This document shows, in pieces, positions 1 to 12,460 of a stretch of 64,000 nt of DNA (positions within the stretch are counted from its first letter, which is position 1; the number at the start of each line of letters is the position of its first letter). The position numbers were made by a program, and so were the translations under genes. Below the pieces are notes generated by a model. That model was not told the origin of the DNA, ran no database searches, and saw only the letters and a program-made list of their open reading frames with translations. This DNA is from Owenia fusiformis. Lineage: Eukaryota; Annelida; Polychaeta; Sabellida; Oweniidae. Where the stretch lies: NCBI GenBank assembly GCA_903813345.2, contig CAIIXF020000010.1, positions 983,169 to 1,047,168 on the forward strand. The letters run 5' to 3'.

Positions 1-325
1 TGACATTTATCCAGAATGCCAAAAACTAATCAGATCTAGATATTCATACTAAGAATCATCCCTGAAAATTTGAAATTGATCTACCAAACGGTTCACCTGG
101 AAATGCATAGACAAGACTTTACAGACAAGATTTTAGGATGGAAAATCCAAAATGGCTGCCTTGCATTTACCCAGAATGCCCAATAACTAATCAGATCTAG
201 ATTTTCATACTAAGAATCATCCCTGAAAATTAAAATTGATCTACCAAACAGTTCACCTGAGACGCGTAGACAAGACTTTACAGACAATATTTTAGGATGG
301 AAAATTCCAAAATGGCCGACAATAT
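1..325 (+). repeat. About 150 bp duplicated repeat at left edge
   Basis: Two tandem copies (about 1-155 and 156-312) share CTAATCAGATCTAGAT, ATCATCCCTGAAAATT, TTCACCTG and TTTTAGGATGGAAAA. The second copy ends in AAAATGGCCGAC, next to the LINE. The element continues outside the window. Confidence 0.7.
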
Positions 326-2755
326 ATATAACTTTTATTGACATATTGTATCATAACATGATTACATTAGTCATAAACTACTCACTAAAACTACTATCTA
401 CTACTAAACTACTTACTAAAACTACATCTTTATAAAAATATACATGATTTGATATATTTACAGAAAGCATACAAGAAAGGCAAAATATTTTAAAGTGTGA
501 TGCACAAATTTTGCTGATTATTCTAAATTGTTAAATGAATGGTATATAAATTTACCAAGATGTCGTTGGAAGATGATATTATCATTAGAAATTATATTTA
601 TAAATATATCGTTACTATTCAAGTCAAATGTTGGTAATATTTCAGAAATTTTACTGAAAAATATTTGCCTGTGTTGAGAATGCTTTGTACAATTTATGAT
701 AAAATGAAATTCATCCTCCACACATTTACATATACAACCTTTCATTAACTGGTTTAGGTTTGGGTTTTATGTGTCTTCCAGATTCTATTTTTAGCCGATG
801 TGAACTTAACCTAAATCTACCTATTGCTAATCTATATTTTTTATTATCTAGTTTTAAATATGGTTCTAATTCAAAATCTTTCTTAAATAGCTTATATGTT
901 CTTAATATAGGATATTGTAAAATATCATTTCTCCAATTATTTATAAATGCATTCTCTAGTTTCTTGTCAACCAAGTTTACTAAGTTGTCTGTATTTTGAC
1001 TTTGGTCATCCCAATACTCTGTTAGTTCACATTTGTGAAGAATATCATAAACTTTTCCAGACCATGATTTAAACCCTAATTCATGTTTTTCTTGACCATA
1101 TAAATAAGCTTGATTTAAAATATTAGATTCTGGTAGTTTTATAAGTCTTAACCAGTATTTTATCAAAGATAATTCAATTTTGATAGATAAAGGAAATCTA
1201 CCGAGGTCACCATATACTGCAGGATTAGCTGTTTGAGTTTTGACTCCTAGAATAGATTTTAAAAAGGACAAATGCAATGTTTCAATAGATTTCATCTGTT
1301 TCTTATCATACCAAATCTCACACCCATAACAAAGTATTGGACTGACTAATGAATCAAAAAGGTGAAGAGCAACATTGGGTGGTACATCATTGAATTTCTT
1401 ATACTGTTGTTTGATTTTGAATATTGCCTTTCGTGATTGTTCTTTAAGATAAGCAGTGTTAATATCAAATTTATTGCTATCAGTAAGAATAACACCGAGA
1501 TATTTATATTTATTTACACGTTCAATTTCTTGATTATTAAAAGTGAAAGGATCTGAATATTTAGAGTTAAAAATCAGGACCTTTGTTTTAAGGGTGTTGA
1601 CTATAAGTCTATTAATTTTACAGAAAGCAAAAAGTGAATCTAATAACAACTGAAGTCCATTGTGTGATTCTGAAACAAGTACAAGATCATCTGCCCATAG
1701 TAGATGATTAAAATTGGCATCATTCAAAGTAACACCACATCTGGGTGGTAATATTTCATTTAAGTCATCTATGAAATGATTGAATAAAAATGTACTTAAA
1801 ACACTTCCTTGTAAAACTCCTATTTCAGTGTCAAAAGTTTCCGTGACTCCATTTTCTAACTTGAGACATGACTTAGATTTAGAGTACATGCTCTCTATAA
1901 TCTTGTACATTTTAGTCTGTGGATGAATTCCAGATTTACATAGTTTATATAACAGTACCGAGCGATCTATGTAATCAAACGCCTTCCTAAAGTCAATCAT
2001 ACATGTATACAATGGTTTCTTATGCTGCTTGAATTTGTTAATTAGTGTTCGCAAAATAAAAATATTATCAGTTGTACGCCTATTTTCTTTATAAGCACCC
2101 TGAAGTGGGTCTGGCGAATTTTGCACTTCAGCATTAAAGACAAGACGATTTTGTATAACTGAGTCAAATAAATTTCCTATACTTGTTTATAAAGTGCACT
2201 GAGCATACCAATGCTCCAGTCACTTGGATATTCTCCTTTTTCAAAAATAGCATTAAATAGTGATGTAAAATCAGAAATGAGAGATTTACAATTTTTAATA
2301 ATATTAGATGGAATACCATCAATACCAGCTGATTTGTTTGTATTCACTCTTTTCAAAGCACGCTGGACTTCGGCTTGAGTAATTTTCATGTTGACAGTAT
2401 CATGGCAAAGTTGTAAATTTTTATCTTCAGGGCAAACTTGATAATTTATTACATACTGATTCATTTCCTTGAGTGCATTGTCATCAAAATATTCTATATT
2501 TGGGGGTTAAGATAGACTTTTAAAAAAGTTGAATAAATCTTTAGGTGGAACTGGCATCTGTTTAATTTTATTTCCTGGCATTGCGTTTATCAGTTTCCAG
2601 AAATCTGTAGAGTATTTGCTTTTATTCTGAATTAAACTATCAAGCATTCCTGCTTTAAACTTTCTCTTTTCTCGTTGTTTAGTTTGATTATATTGTTTGG
2701 TTAAACTAATAAAAAAGTGATTATGAGTTTTTGCTGATTTCTTTTTACAAAATTA
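326..2755 (-). mobile_element. Non-LTR retrotransposon (LINE), 5'-truncated, Jockey/CR1-like RT
   Basis: Minus-strand reverse transcriptase in two blocks. 2464-2177 has KSAGIDGIPSNIIKNC (RT start). 2126-726 has PLYTCMIDFRKAFDYI, GVLQGSVLS and the catalytic LLWADDLVLVS, then a thumb-like region and a C-terminal domain. A third block (745-518) has CICKCVEDEFHFIINC, a cysteine/histidine motif seen at the C-terminus of such LINEs. The blocks are in different frames, so at least two frameshifts separate them, and a few stops are present upstream. About 90 codons of the endonuclease-RT linker are readable at 2500-2750; the endonuclease itself is missing, so the copy is 5'-truncated. The 3' end (about 326) has an AATAAA signal in its AATAAAAGTTATAT end. 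It sits between two parts of another repeat. Confidence 0.85.
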
Positions 2756-2767
2756 TCACATAGAACT

Positions 2768-3290
2768 ACTGTTAACAATAACATAGGCTTTTACAACAAA
2801 ATACACCTGAAATTATTTATAAAGCTACTAAATAGTTAAAGTATGAAAACTGAAAAACACCATTCAATATGATACAAAGTATTATCGCGCGCTAACTTTT
2901 CTTAAAACATTCAAAATGGCTGACATGACTGAGCTAACAGGTCCAAAACCTAATCAGATGTACAATGAAGTGAGCTGAACAAGATTTTAAAATTTTAAAA
3001 GCAACTGTGAAGCCGTTTTTCTTAAAGTTTGCAGACAAGGATTTTAGCATTTGACCTCAAAATGGCCGACAGGAAGTAGGTATTGAGTTAAATTTTTTTT
3101 CATTCACATCTGTACGCACTCATAAGTTATCCCTGAAAATTTGAAGATGATATCTGCAGCGGTTTTGGAGAAAACTGACGGATGTATGGACGGACAGATG
3201 GACAGACAGACGGACAGACAGACGCGCCTACATGTAGGCCGACAATATGGCCCTACACTATGTGGTGGGGACATAAAAAGGAACAAAAAA
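2768..3290 (+). repeat. Dispersed repeat with GGACAGAC microsatellite
   Basis: Contains AAAATGGCCGACAGGAAG, CTGAAAATTTGAAGATGATA and a (GACGGACAGA)n tract at 3177-3220, then a tail with AATATGGCCCTACAC and TGTGGTGGGGAC. The organisation is similar to the pearl-like families elsewhere in the window but the ends differ. Probably the right-hand part of the repeat that the LINE interrupts. Confidence 0.6.
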
Positions 3291-3661
3291 CATGAACTTT
3301 CAAACTTACTACCATCTCTAGATTAATGTAAATTTCAACTAGAAAACAGCAACTCCACAGATCAAAACATATTTTCTTAAATACTCGATCATTTTGGTCA
3401 TTACATGATAGAATAACCAGAAAATATAGTAGAACTGGTAATTGAGTTCTGAAAATTATTAAATTAAATTCAGCAGCTATCTTAAATTTCTTTCTATTTC
3501 CCTCAGGCATCAGCATAACATTTGAACCAAATTAGTCAACTGGTATGTAAGTTATGAAAGATAACATTTTATATGAAAAATAGCCGCCATATTGAATTCA
3601 GTGGCCATCTGAAAAATTCTTTCTTGAGTAGAGTTTTATGTCCATAAAGCATCAGTATATT

Positions 3662-5892
3662 AAAGGATAGGTATCGATATGGTGAGCTGAATTTAACAAT
3701 GCTTTTCTCTTAAACCAATTATAGAAAACATTCTGTAAAACACATGGTCCTTTATGTAATCAGATTTTGTATAGACTTTCGGTACCTCAACAGTGTATCA
3801 AAATTTGATCACTACCTGATGCCAAGAATAGATGACATTATAGACAAGCTTCAGAAAGCAAAGTGGATTACAGTTGTCGATCTTTGCAGAGGATTTTGGC
3901 AGATACTCCTTACAGAAGAGACAAATGTGCTTTTTGGACACCCTGGGGAATTTTTCAATTCATAGTGATGCCGTTTGGTCTCCATGGAGCCCCAGCAACC
4001 TTTCAAAGGATGGTAGATGAGCTACTGAGAGGTGCAGAAGACTATATTGCAGCATATCTCGATGACATCATCATCTTCAGTGAAACATTCCAAGATCATC
4101 TTACCCACGTGGAAGACTTAATGAAAAGATTAAGAGAACATCAATTGTCAGCAAAGCCAGCAAAATGCCAATTTGGATACCATGAAGTTGTGTATTGTGG
4201 ACACAAAGTTGGCAAAGGAAGAGTAACACTAAAACCAAGTGCTATAGAAGCTATACAGAAGTTTGAAAGACCAGAAACAAAGTCCTTACTCAAGACATAC
4301 CTGGGACTGACAGGATACTATAGACGCTTTGTTGAAGATTACGCTACAAAGGCCTACCCTTTAACAGAACTGACAAGAAGACAGATTCCTAAGAAGATAC
4401 CATGGGATGACAAAGCAGAACATTCATTCATTCACCCTATCCTAAGAATCAGATCATAACCCTCTCGTGTGGTTGAAAAACATGAAGAACACTAACCCTA
4501 GACTCATGAGATGGTCTTTGTCACTGCAACAATGCAGATTTACAGTGATACAGAGGGCAGGTCGATCCAACCAAAATGCAGACGCATTATCAAGATTGTG
4601 ACTCTATTAAATGGACATAAGTGAGATAAAAGGAATAGATATGAGGAAAAGTATAATTCTATGCATTTAAAGACATTTCATAGAAACACAATTGTAAAAA
4701 GTGCATAATTGAGGACATTTGAAGTTTGAAGAAAGTGATCCTTAATTAGTGAAAGTTTTAATTTTTGGGAAAAGCAATCCCTGAGAATTAGTTTAATGGA
4801 CAATTTACTTTTGGGGACAATCCATCCCTTAAAGAAGAAAGTCATATCAGATGTGACTTTTATGGAAAAAGATAGAAAAATACCAAAAACAGTCAAAAGA
4901 AAGGGGGAAGATGTAATGTATATGGAACTAAAAGTTTAAAGTTGATCAAAAGATGGCACTAGAGTATACTAAAGTAGACTCAAAACTGAAAAGTGCAATC
5001 AGAGAAGCCAATTATGATTTTGAAAAGAACAGTCAGTTCACAAAGAGAAGTCAAAGTATCCACATGTAAATATTATCTGAAGATGTAAAATAAGAAATAA
5101 GAACATAAAGTTGTACAAACGAACTAATAACCAAATAAGAGACTGAAATAAGCGACAACTGTCGGACCCAGCGAGAGCATCAAAGGGGCCCCTTGTCATA
5201 ACATCCAGAACCCAAGATAGGCGTCAACAAGGTAGTAAAATCAAGATAATAACAACATTACAGTAATGTTGACTGATTCGCAACAATTTAATGTGAAAAT
5301 TATTTATATAATATCTTATGTAACTGTTTTTGTTAAGATTTTTTTGTTTTAAGTACAATTGTTTTTTGTTATTTTCTACCAATTCTTGAGAATGAAATAC
5401 AATGTCTTTCCAAACCTTGTTGGAACAAAATAGCATAAACAACATTTTCTTTGACCTCTCAATACTATAGTTATACAAAGGAAATTTTGGCCGTTTTAAG
5501 AAAAAGTATGCAAAAAAATTAAACAAAAGCCCACAAAATAGATAAAAATTAAGATAAACCTTTTACTTCATGAACAAGATACTTTTTAAAATCAACCAAA
5601 CTTTCCTTTGTACAATTACAATATTGAGAGACCTTAACACGTTGTGTTCATGTCGTTTTGTTCCAATGAGATTCGGATAGATGTTTCATTTCATTCTGAA
5701 AATATGATACCAAGAACAAAAGAAGTGTCTGATGTGTTTTCTAAAACAATATAGAGAAAAATATATATCATAAATTATTATGTTACCATCCAAAAGATGA
5801 CTATTTAATTGACGTTGTGCGAAATTTTTTTTTTTGATGACTGGTTTAAGAGAAATGTGTTCAAATGTTCACCAAATCGATACCACTCCTTT
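3662..5892. mobile_element. DNA element with about 50 bp terminal inverted repeats
   Basis: Left end 3662-3718 (AAAGGATAGGTATCGATATG) and right end 5841-5892 are imperfect inverted repeats, both containing TATCGAT and TCTCTTAAACCA or its complement. The element sits inside pearl-like copy 1 and itself carries the Gypsy fossil. No transposase was found, so it is non-autonomous or gutted. Confidence 0.65.
3744..5210 (+). mobile_element. Gypsy-type LTR retrotransposon fossil
   Basis: Pieces of pol: reverse transcriptase with the AYLDDIIIFSE catalytic box and LGLTGYYRRFVEDYA, the end of an RNase H region (NQNADALSRL), then a polypurine tract at about 4902-4913 and a probable 3' LTR remnant (about 4915-5205). 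The 5' part, gag and integrase are absent. It is broken and clearly old, with several breaks. Confidence 0.85.
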
Positions 5893-6252
5893 GAGCAAAA
5901 TCTGTTGACTGGTATGCAAGTAACAAATATAACATTTTTAAGAAAAAATGGTAGCCATTTTTGATTCAGCATTCATTTTGAATATTTCTTCTTAAACAGA
6001 GCTTCTATGCCCCTAAGCCATCAGCATACGAAATTTGCACTAAATCTGCCCATTAGTATTTGAGTTGGCCATTTTGAATTGAGTGGCCATATTGAAAATT
6101 CCTACTCAAACAGAGTTCCATTCCCAGGCATCAGCCTATAAATTTTGAACCCAGATGGTATACCGATATTTGAGTTATTGGCCGGCAACAAACAAACAAA
6201 TGGATGGCTTCTCTGTATCTCTCTCGAACGAAGATCGGTGGATAATTAGCCT

Positions 6253-6870
6253 TTTACAGAATAATCATTATTTATGAGATACTAAAATACTAGTGAGATA
6301 ATATGTGGTAATTAATTTCAATTCAAATATTATTCACTGCATCTAAAGACAACTTCAAGTAGGGAAATGTGGAGATAGTTACCTAATACAGGTACTTCCT
6401 CACAATCTACTTGTAAATTATCATGATATTAAGAAGTGAACAAATACAATACTTCAAGAAAAATTTATTGAAATACAGCCCCCAGGGGTTCTATAAAAAG
6501 GCCATGTTAAATACAGTGTAGAATATTGATGTGTAAATCCAATGGTCTTTGAGACAGAAAGATCTATTGCTTTATTGCATTTCAATTATATAATATGAAC
6601 AGACTTCAGTCCCTTCTCCACCAAACCTTTCATAGTTTAGCTTTACTCCTTTGGTTATACATTTTCTGCAATACAATGAATACATATTTTTTCAATTGTG
6701 TTTTACATGCAATTATATCAAAATTATATCTAGCCTGGCCTATGCTGAATCTGATATCTCCAAGTGAGATATATGTTGCCCAATCAAACATCACATTAAT
6801 CCAATCAAACATCATAATTATCTTATAAATAATGATGTCTACAAAAAATGTAACATTACAGTTTAAATTC
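6253..6870. other. Upstream of membrane-protein gene
   Basis: AT-rich sequence with no gene seen. The promoter of the membrane-protein gene should lie here; I see no clear TATA box. Confidence 0.5.
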
Positions 6871-6874
6871 AGCC

Positions 6875-9800
6875 ATGGAATTCTTAACACCATGGATTAT
6901 ATGGTCGGTTATACTTGCTTTATACCTGACTTATGCATCCGCATCTTTGGAAACACAAATTGGTGAGGCAAATATTTGTTTATAATTCACAAGACATCAT
7001 TCCTCTGCTTGAAACTTGACAAAGAAATAAACAAAGGAATATTATATTTTGGAATATTGCAATGGAAAATCAGAAATAAAAAGCAACTTAACAAATATTA
7101 ACATGTAGCCTTTAAAAGCCTTATACTGAGTGTGAAAATATTCTTTATCAGCCAAATAACATCATTTCTTTTGATTAAAATTAATTCAAATTAAATCAAA
7201 TACATGTACATGTATTGAATTATTTCACAAAATGGCTGAATAGGATGTACACTAGTATAGTAGTATGAGAAATAGAGGTTCTTGTATGAGTACCTGTGCA
7301 AGATCGTCCATTCTTGATGAGCTTTGGTAATTCTTCTTTATCAATCAAATATCTTTTTTTTTATTTATTCATTTATACAAAGAATACTTTATAATAAGTG
7401 CTTGTGGACCTAGACAGTTTTACATCATTCAAAAAGATGACACTACATTTGAGGATATTTAAGTTTACAGCTTTATGTCGTCTTTTATAACCATTGAGGA
7501 CAAGGGGTAAAGATGTATCTTTGTTAGTCATATGAGAAACTGTTATTAACATATGTACATGAAACTCCCTAAAAAAAACATATTTTAAAAATGTTTATAA
7601 TTTTTAGCACAAGGGTTTGAAAATTATCTTTATCATTTTTCTAGACTTTCTGATAGAATATTTGAAAATGGTCACTTCCATATTTGTGGTCATCTTGAAT
7701 TTCTTTTTAATTTTGGAACAAGGCATTAACATGAGGAAATGTCACAACCAAGCAAATTGAAAAAATACCTTTTTGACCTTGAGAAGGTCACTGAAGGTCA
7801 AATACTTTTTGACCTTGAGAATGTCATTGAAGGTCAAATACTTTTTGACCTTGAGAATGTCATTGACGGTCAAATCTATAGTTAGATTTGAACTTTTGAG
7901 AACTTCTAGATGATTTTGAAAGAAAATTGGTCAATTTTAAGCAAGTTGAAAAAATACCTTTTTGACCCTTTTGTATCTTGAGAAGGTCAATGAAGGTCAA
8001 ATCCCAAATCTAAAGTCAGATTCGAACTTCTGATAACTTGTAGATGATTTTGAAATAAAATTGGTCAATTTGAAGCAAGTTGAAATAAGACCTTTATTCT
8101 ATATTAACAAAACTAACTATTTTCAATATAAACTAAATTGCCCAATACTAGTAACTACTACCTCCATAATGCACCGGCCTAAAGCCATATCCCATAATCA
8201 GTACTTAGTTATGATTTTGAAATATATGAACAAATTTACTTTGGTGGGTTAAAAAAAACAAATAATATACTGTATATGTAAACCGAGCTCTACTTTTTTA
8301 GGTGACTGCTCGATTGGGAACTATCTCCTGGTTAGCCGGGAACATCATTACCCAAACTGTCAACTATTGTTGCGGTTAAACGCCCCATGGCCTGTTAACT
8401 CTCATGAACTATGTTTCTCTAAAGCCTGCGAGCTACAAGGGAATGTGGTTCATCATAGACGGAACAGGCATTGCTTTATCTATAGATGTCCATCAAATGC
8501 AGCTGGCACTGACTGGGACTACAGATGGAGAGGACGAGGTGAGTGGGGAGTTGTATACGCTCAACCTCATCCATATACTCCTAGATGCTATAACTCATAT
8601 TTCATGAGGCGAACATGGAATAGGTGGCAAAATGTAAAATCCAATTGTTTTATAATGGGTACAAATGCACCTGTTACAGATCAACAGGCATGCATGAGAA
8701 TTGCGTGCGACCGGAATGCAAATGTTTTTGACTATTTCCTGAATAACAGAGGCTGTATAGTATACCACTGCAGGTGGAACTCCAGAACTGGTGACTATTT
8801 TTTCAACTTTACCCAAACAGATGAAGAAGTTGAGACCTACAGTCTCTCTCATACGGAACAATGTAACATTACCTTCCCATCAATCCCAATTCCATCACCA
8901 TTCAGTTATTCAAACTCTTGTCCGATGACTGGGGTTTTCCCCACTGAAGACCACAAACTGTCTGATATCCTTTGTCTCTCTGGTTCAAACAGTTTCATGG
9001 AAACATCAATGGACAATGCATTAAGGAGCTACAGGTGTTTGAGTAACAGTGAAGGCACAGAGTGGGGTATGTACAACCAAAGCACTTGTTTCCCTCGAAA
9101 CAACCTGAACAATAGCAGCCCTGATAATAACATTACCCGCATGTTTTTTCTTCCCTTTCCTGGGACACCAAATTGCAATGGATCACAGTTCTTCCTTACA
9201 AGGGTGAAACAGCACTGTGTCATGTCTACATGTGATGCTATAGCAAGAAGATCTGTAGTTGACCTCAGAGAATGTATGAAAGAAGCATGTACAAATGGTG
9301 CCAATGTCATTAACTATATCAGTAACACTTCGTATGATTCAAGTTCTGTATGTGATATGAGAGTATGTAATGAGAGCAGTGAAATCACCAATGGTGAGTA
9401 TGAAAACATGTATGAACTCTGGTTAGATAATGCTTTTATCAATAATGGGTTAGGGTTTGATGTTTATGTATTGTATTATGATACCAACTCCTCAACAACG
9501 ACGCCAACACTGATGCCAACAACGATGTTGACAGCAACAAAAACAACAATCTATCCATCAACAACCATACTGACCACTGAACAGACAATGACATCCATGA
9601 CTGACAACACTACTGAGAACATAACAGAGATCCCTGAAGCTTCCACTAACTCTCAAGAACACAAAGAAGTCCTGAGATACCAGCAACAGAATCACAAGTT
9701 GAGAATTGCCACTATCATACTTGGAATCCTACTGCTTCTTTCTCTTATTGGAATCGCAATCATCTTTATCATGCTGAGATTGCGCAGAAGGAAGTTGAAT

Positions 9801-9959
9801 GAGCCAAATGTGACATTTGAAAATGCTCCTGCAAATTCCACCGCTGATGACAACTGTGCAGGTATTAATGGTGCAGAGGGGGAGACATCTGTCCATAAAA
9901 GACCACAGAAACATGAACAAAACTTTTACGAATATGATGATATAAGCATCAGAACATGA
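6875..9959 (+). CDS. Type I membrane protein with MANSC-like cysteine repeats
   Basis: Two exons. Exon 1 (6875-6962) starts at an ATG in good context and encodes a signal peptide (MEFLTPWIIWSVILALYLTY then ASA). It is spliced GT-AG to exon 2 (8302-9959) within a Gly codon, giving 581 residues. The ectodomain has about four related cysteine units of the form C..AC...ANV..Y....C....C, for example ACMRIACDRNANVFDYF and ECMKEACTNGANVINY. This spacing recalls MANSC/PAN-type domains, though I cannot confirm the family. A Ser/Thr-rich stalk follows (about residues 425-480), then one membrane helix (about 498-521, TIILGILLLLSLIGIAIIF), an RLRRRK stop-transfer and a tail ending YEYDDISIRT. It could be an adhesion or receptor molecule; its function is unknown. 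It is transcribed opposite to laminin and is probably nested in its 3' introns. Confidence 0.82.
6963..8301 (+). other. Intron of the membrane-protein gene
   Basis: GTGAGG donor at 6963 and TTTTTTAG acceptor ending at 8301. The intron contains a short tandem run at about 7765-7875 and again at 7965-8090, built on a unit with TTTTTGACCTTGAGAA and GGTCAAATAC. No other coding signal was seen. Confidence 0.8.
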
Positions 9960-10286
9960 AAAGGTTGTAGAAAATGAAACCTTAAGATTATTGGCTTAAA
10001 AATAAGCATACAACTGGGAAAGATGTCTCATGGGATAAAGAGTATGAGAGGGGGCTGTTGTAGTATAACAAATATGTCACCAAATCAGATAACAAGCTTT
10101 TAATTATATATGTGTAATATCATATTTTATTTATCATGTAAATAGAGATTTTCCCATATGAGGTACAGAATACAAGTGTTATCCCAAGGCCAATATAATA
10201 TTCTGTTCAAGGGCAGGGGGTCACTGTTGAAAAAACAACATTTTACAAATCTGCTTTATATATCTCAAGCACGTCCAAGTATTGGA

Positions 10287-10292
10287 AATAAA
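10287..10292 (+). terminator. Polyadenylation signal of membrane-protein gene
   Basis: AATAAA lies 328 nt after the stop codon, followed by an A-rich run. It is the first canonical signal downstream of the gene. Confidence 0.5.
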
Positions 10293-10304
10293 TAAAAAAA
10301 ATTT

Positions 10305-10400
10305 GTCGAGTTGGCCGAGAGGGCTTGAGCGCCGGCACATTCAGGCTAGGCGATTAGGCGCCGTAACCACGAGGTTGCGAGTTAGAGACGCGTGTTCTCC
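10305..10400 (+). repeat. tRNA-Leu/Ser-like sequence, SINE head or tRNA pseudogene
   Basis: An A-box-like TGGCCGAGAGGG is followed about 50 nt later by a degenerate B box (GAGGTTGCGAGTTAGAGAC). This is the spacing of a class II tRNA with a long variable arm. The acceptor stem does not close convincingly, so a functional tRNA is unlikely. A tRNA-derived SINE head or a decayed tRNA fits better. It starts a few bases after the polyadenylation signal of the upstream gene. Confidence 0.5.
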
Positions 10401-10976
10401 TTGTGTTTATTCATTTATAAAATATAGCTACATGTATTAAATTTCACCATATGTGCTTTCTTAGTTTATCATTTGTGTGATGGGATATCCAATACAACAG
10501 TCACATGGTTCTCCTTCCCGATTGCATATTGAAAGTGATTCAAATTAACATGGGCTGTATATGGTATTCGTTTGTGTAATAAGAGATGATAAAAGACATC
10601 TTCATCATGTTTGCTTGTAATCTTCTTATATTAAACTGTAATTAATTTTCTTCAATCTGGTTATGTGAGCCACAATGCATTTTAAGTCTCTCTCTAATTT
10701 ACAGTGTTTTACATTGCTGTATTAGATCTTTCAAATCAAATACTTTCTTCGCAAATTAAACCATACCATAAACAGTACTTTCATTAGTTTGTTATTTTAC
10801 ATGTACAAATTTATATATCATTTTCAATTATTGGCAAAAGTAAGGAAACCAGAATTTTTCATACATCACACTAGTCAATTAATTCTTGTGACATCACACT
10901 AGATAACTCATGTGACATCACAAGTGGTGCTAATTGGGTCAAATTCAAACTGATGTATTGATGATTCGAACATGAC
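10401..10976. other. Unannotated AT-rich spacer
   Basis: No gene or long repeat seen. A short motif, GTGACATCACA, occurs three times at about 10889-10923 with spacing of roughly 20-30 bp. Confidence 0.5.
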
Positions 10977-11320
10977 TGTATTCACGCCTTCTATAAACTG
11001 TAAACAAAGTCAATGCTTCAGCTGGGTTATATTCGAGATCATACAACCCAGTTAATACGTGTAATGTGTGACGTCATAACGGTGGGTCGTAGTAATGGCG
11101 GACCATGATGAATATTCGAAACAATTTGGTGAGTTTTCATGTTTGAATCGTAATATAGACCTCAGAGCAGGGTTACTAGTTTCGAATAACACCCCGCTGG
11201 TCTCGGCACAAAAGCTTTCGAACCCCTCACTCCCTTCGGTCGTTCGGGGTACAGAAAACGTTTGTGCCGAGACCAGCGGGGTGTTATTCGAAACTAGAAA
11301 CCCTGCTCTTTGGTCTATAT
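10977..11320 (+). repeat. Two-stem hairpin repeat, copy 1
   Basis: Dispersed repeat shared with 45999-46326. It contains a small stem at 11022-11051 (CTGGGTT / AACCCAG) and a long stem of about 55-60 bp at 11163-11314 (outer arms GAGCAGGGTT / AACCCTGCTC) with a GC-rich loop. An ATG at 11095 opens a short frame that runs through the hairpin; I do not consider it a gene. A TGACGTCA palindrome is at about 11069. Confidence 0.75.
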
Positions 11321-11606
11321 TTCTTAATCAATCTTTGCACCATAAGCAATGTCAACAACCTCGGCATCTAATGACAGTTTTAGGAATGATTTGAAGTTGA
11401 CTGGTATGAGATCTGAATTATTGAAAGGCGTTGAAGAGTTCTATAATACTGACATGAAGAGAGGACAATCACTGAAACAGGCATGGACTTTCTTGATATG
11501 ACCATACCTACAGGGAACTAATCATGCATGTAGGCTGATCATGCATGTAGGCTGACCATGCATGTAGGCTGATCAGAATAAGTATTTAACTAGAAAGAAC
11601 ACTTAC

Positions 11607-12460
11607 TGTGTAGTTAGTGGGGAGTCCTCCGATGTGCAGAAGTGAATCAAAGTTGAGTTGTTTCTCAGGGGAGAGGCCGTCATTATATACAGTTGCTGTG
11701 CCACCTGTCTCTGTCTTTGTAACTGTTAAGTGGCCTGTGTTACCATAACTGAAATCACATAAAAATTTTGAATGTTGTCTGCATGATTTTGGCAACTTCT
11801 CCTTTATTTGAATCTCTGAAAACCAACATTTCTCCATGTGAATACTCTTAGTAAGTCCACATTATGTCCACCTTTTCCAGTTTTACGACGTCTGGGCTAA
11901 ATCAAATATTCTGGATTTGAACTCAGAAAACTGTTTCAACCCACTGTATTGGTAAACATGCATAAGAATATTAAGATGAATAATTACTTTATTGCACCTT
12001 TGATCACCACAATATTCAAACTCTAGTGTACATCTTGCATTCTTCTACAAATGCCATTAAAACTAATTTGGTGATTTTATATAAAACACAGTACACATTG
12101 AAAGATAAATACTTCTGCTCCCATAGAATGGTGCAAATCTTACAATTATATTGTATTGTAAATGCAATATATAAGTGGAATAAACAATAATTTAAAAAGA
12201 AAGAAGTTAAACTAACCGTGAGGCTAGAATTGTGAACCAGCAATCCTGGCATAAATTGGCCAAGTTAACCATACTGACTTTCTCGGAGCCAAGGTTGAAT
12301 GTAAACACAACTTGCCCACCAAGTACCTCTACCGAGAACATCTTTTCACTGGTTGTTTCCTCAAAAAAGAACAAAAGTTGGTCCTGGCTTGGATCAGTTG
12401 TTCGGAAATCGATAGAAAGTTCATTGTAAAGTCCTTTAACTGGTGATGCATCCTGGGATG
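11607..12460 (-). CDS. Laminin G domain 1, start only
   Basis: The second half of exon 30, from about [20 protein letters not shown], shows LG beta-strand motifs ([24 protein letters not shown]). Exon 31 (11607-11748) continues with [11 protein letters not shown] and ends at [10 protein letters not shown] before a GTAAGT donor. The last strands of LG1 and all of LG2-5 must lie further along the minus strand, yet I find no G-domain exon between 11.6 kb and position 1. Confidence 0.88.

Larger units (their letters stand above)
3337..6247 (+). repeat. Pearl-like repeat F1, copy 1, interrupted
   Basis: Starts AACTAGAAAACAGCAACTCC and ends with a degraded GATCGGTGGATAAT tail. The body consists of monomers that repeat the themes 'AAATGGCCGCCATTTTGA', 'GGCATCAGCATA' and 'TTTGAGTTATCAAAG'. 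It is split at 3661/5893 by a TIR element. Confidence 0.7.

Noticed and set aside
11095-11394. 99-codon plus-strand frame starting MADHDEYSK
   Set aside because: It runs through a hairpin repeat, and the other copy at 46.1 kb does not preserve it.
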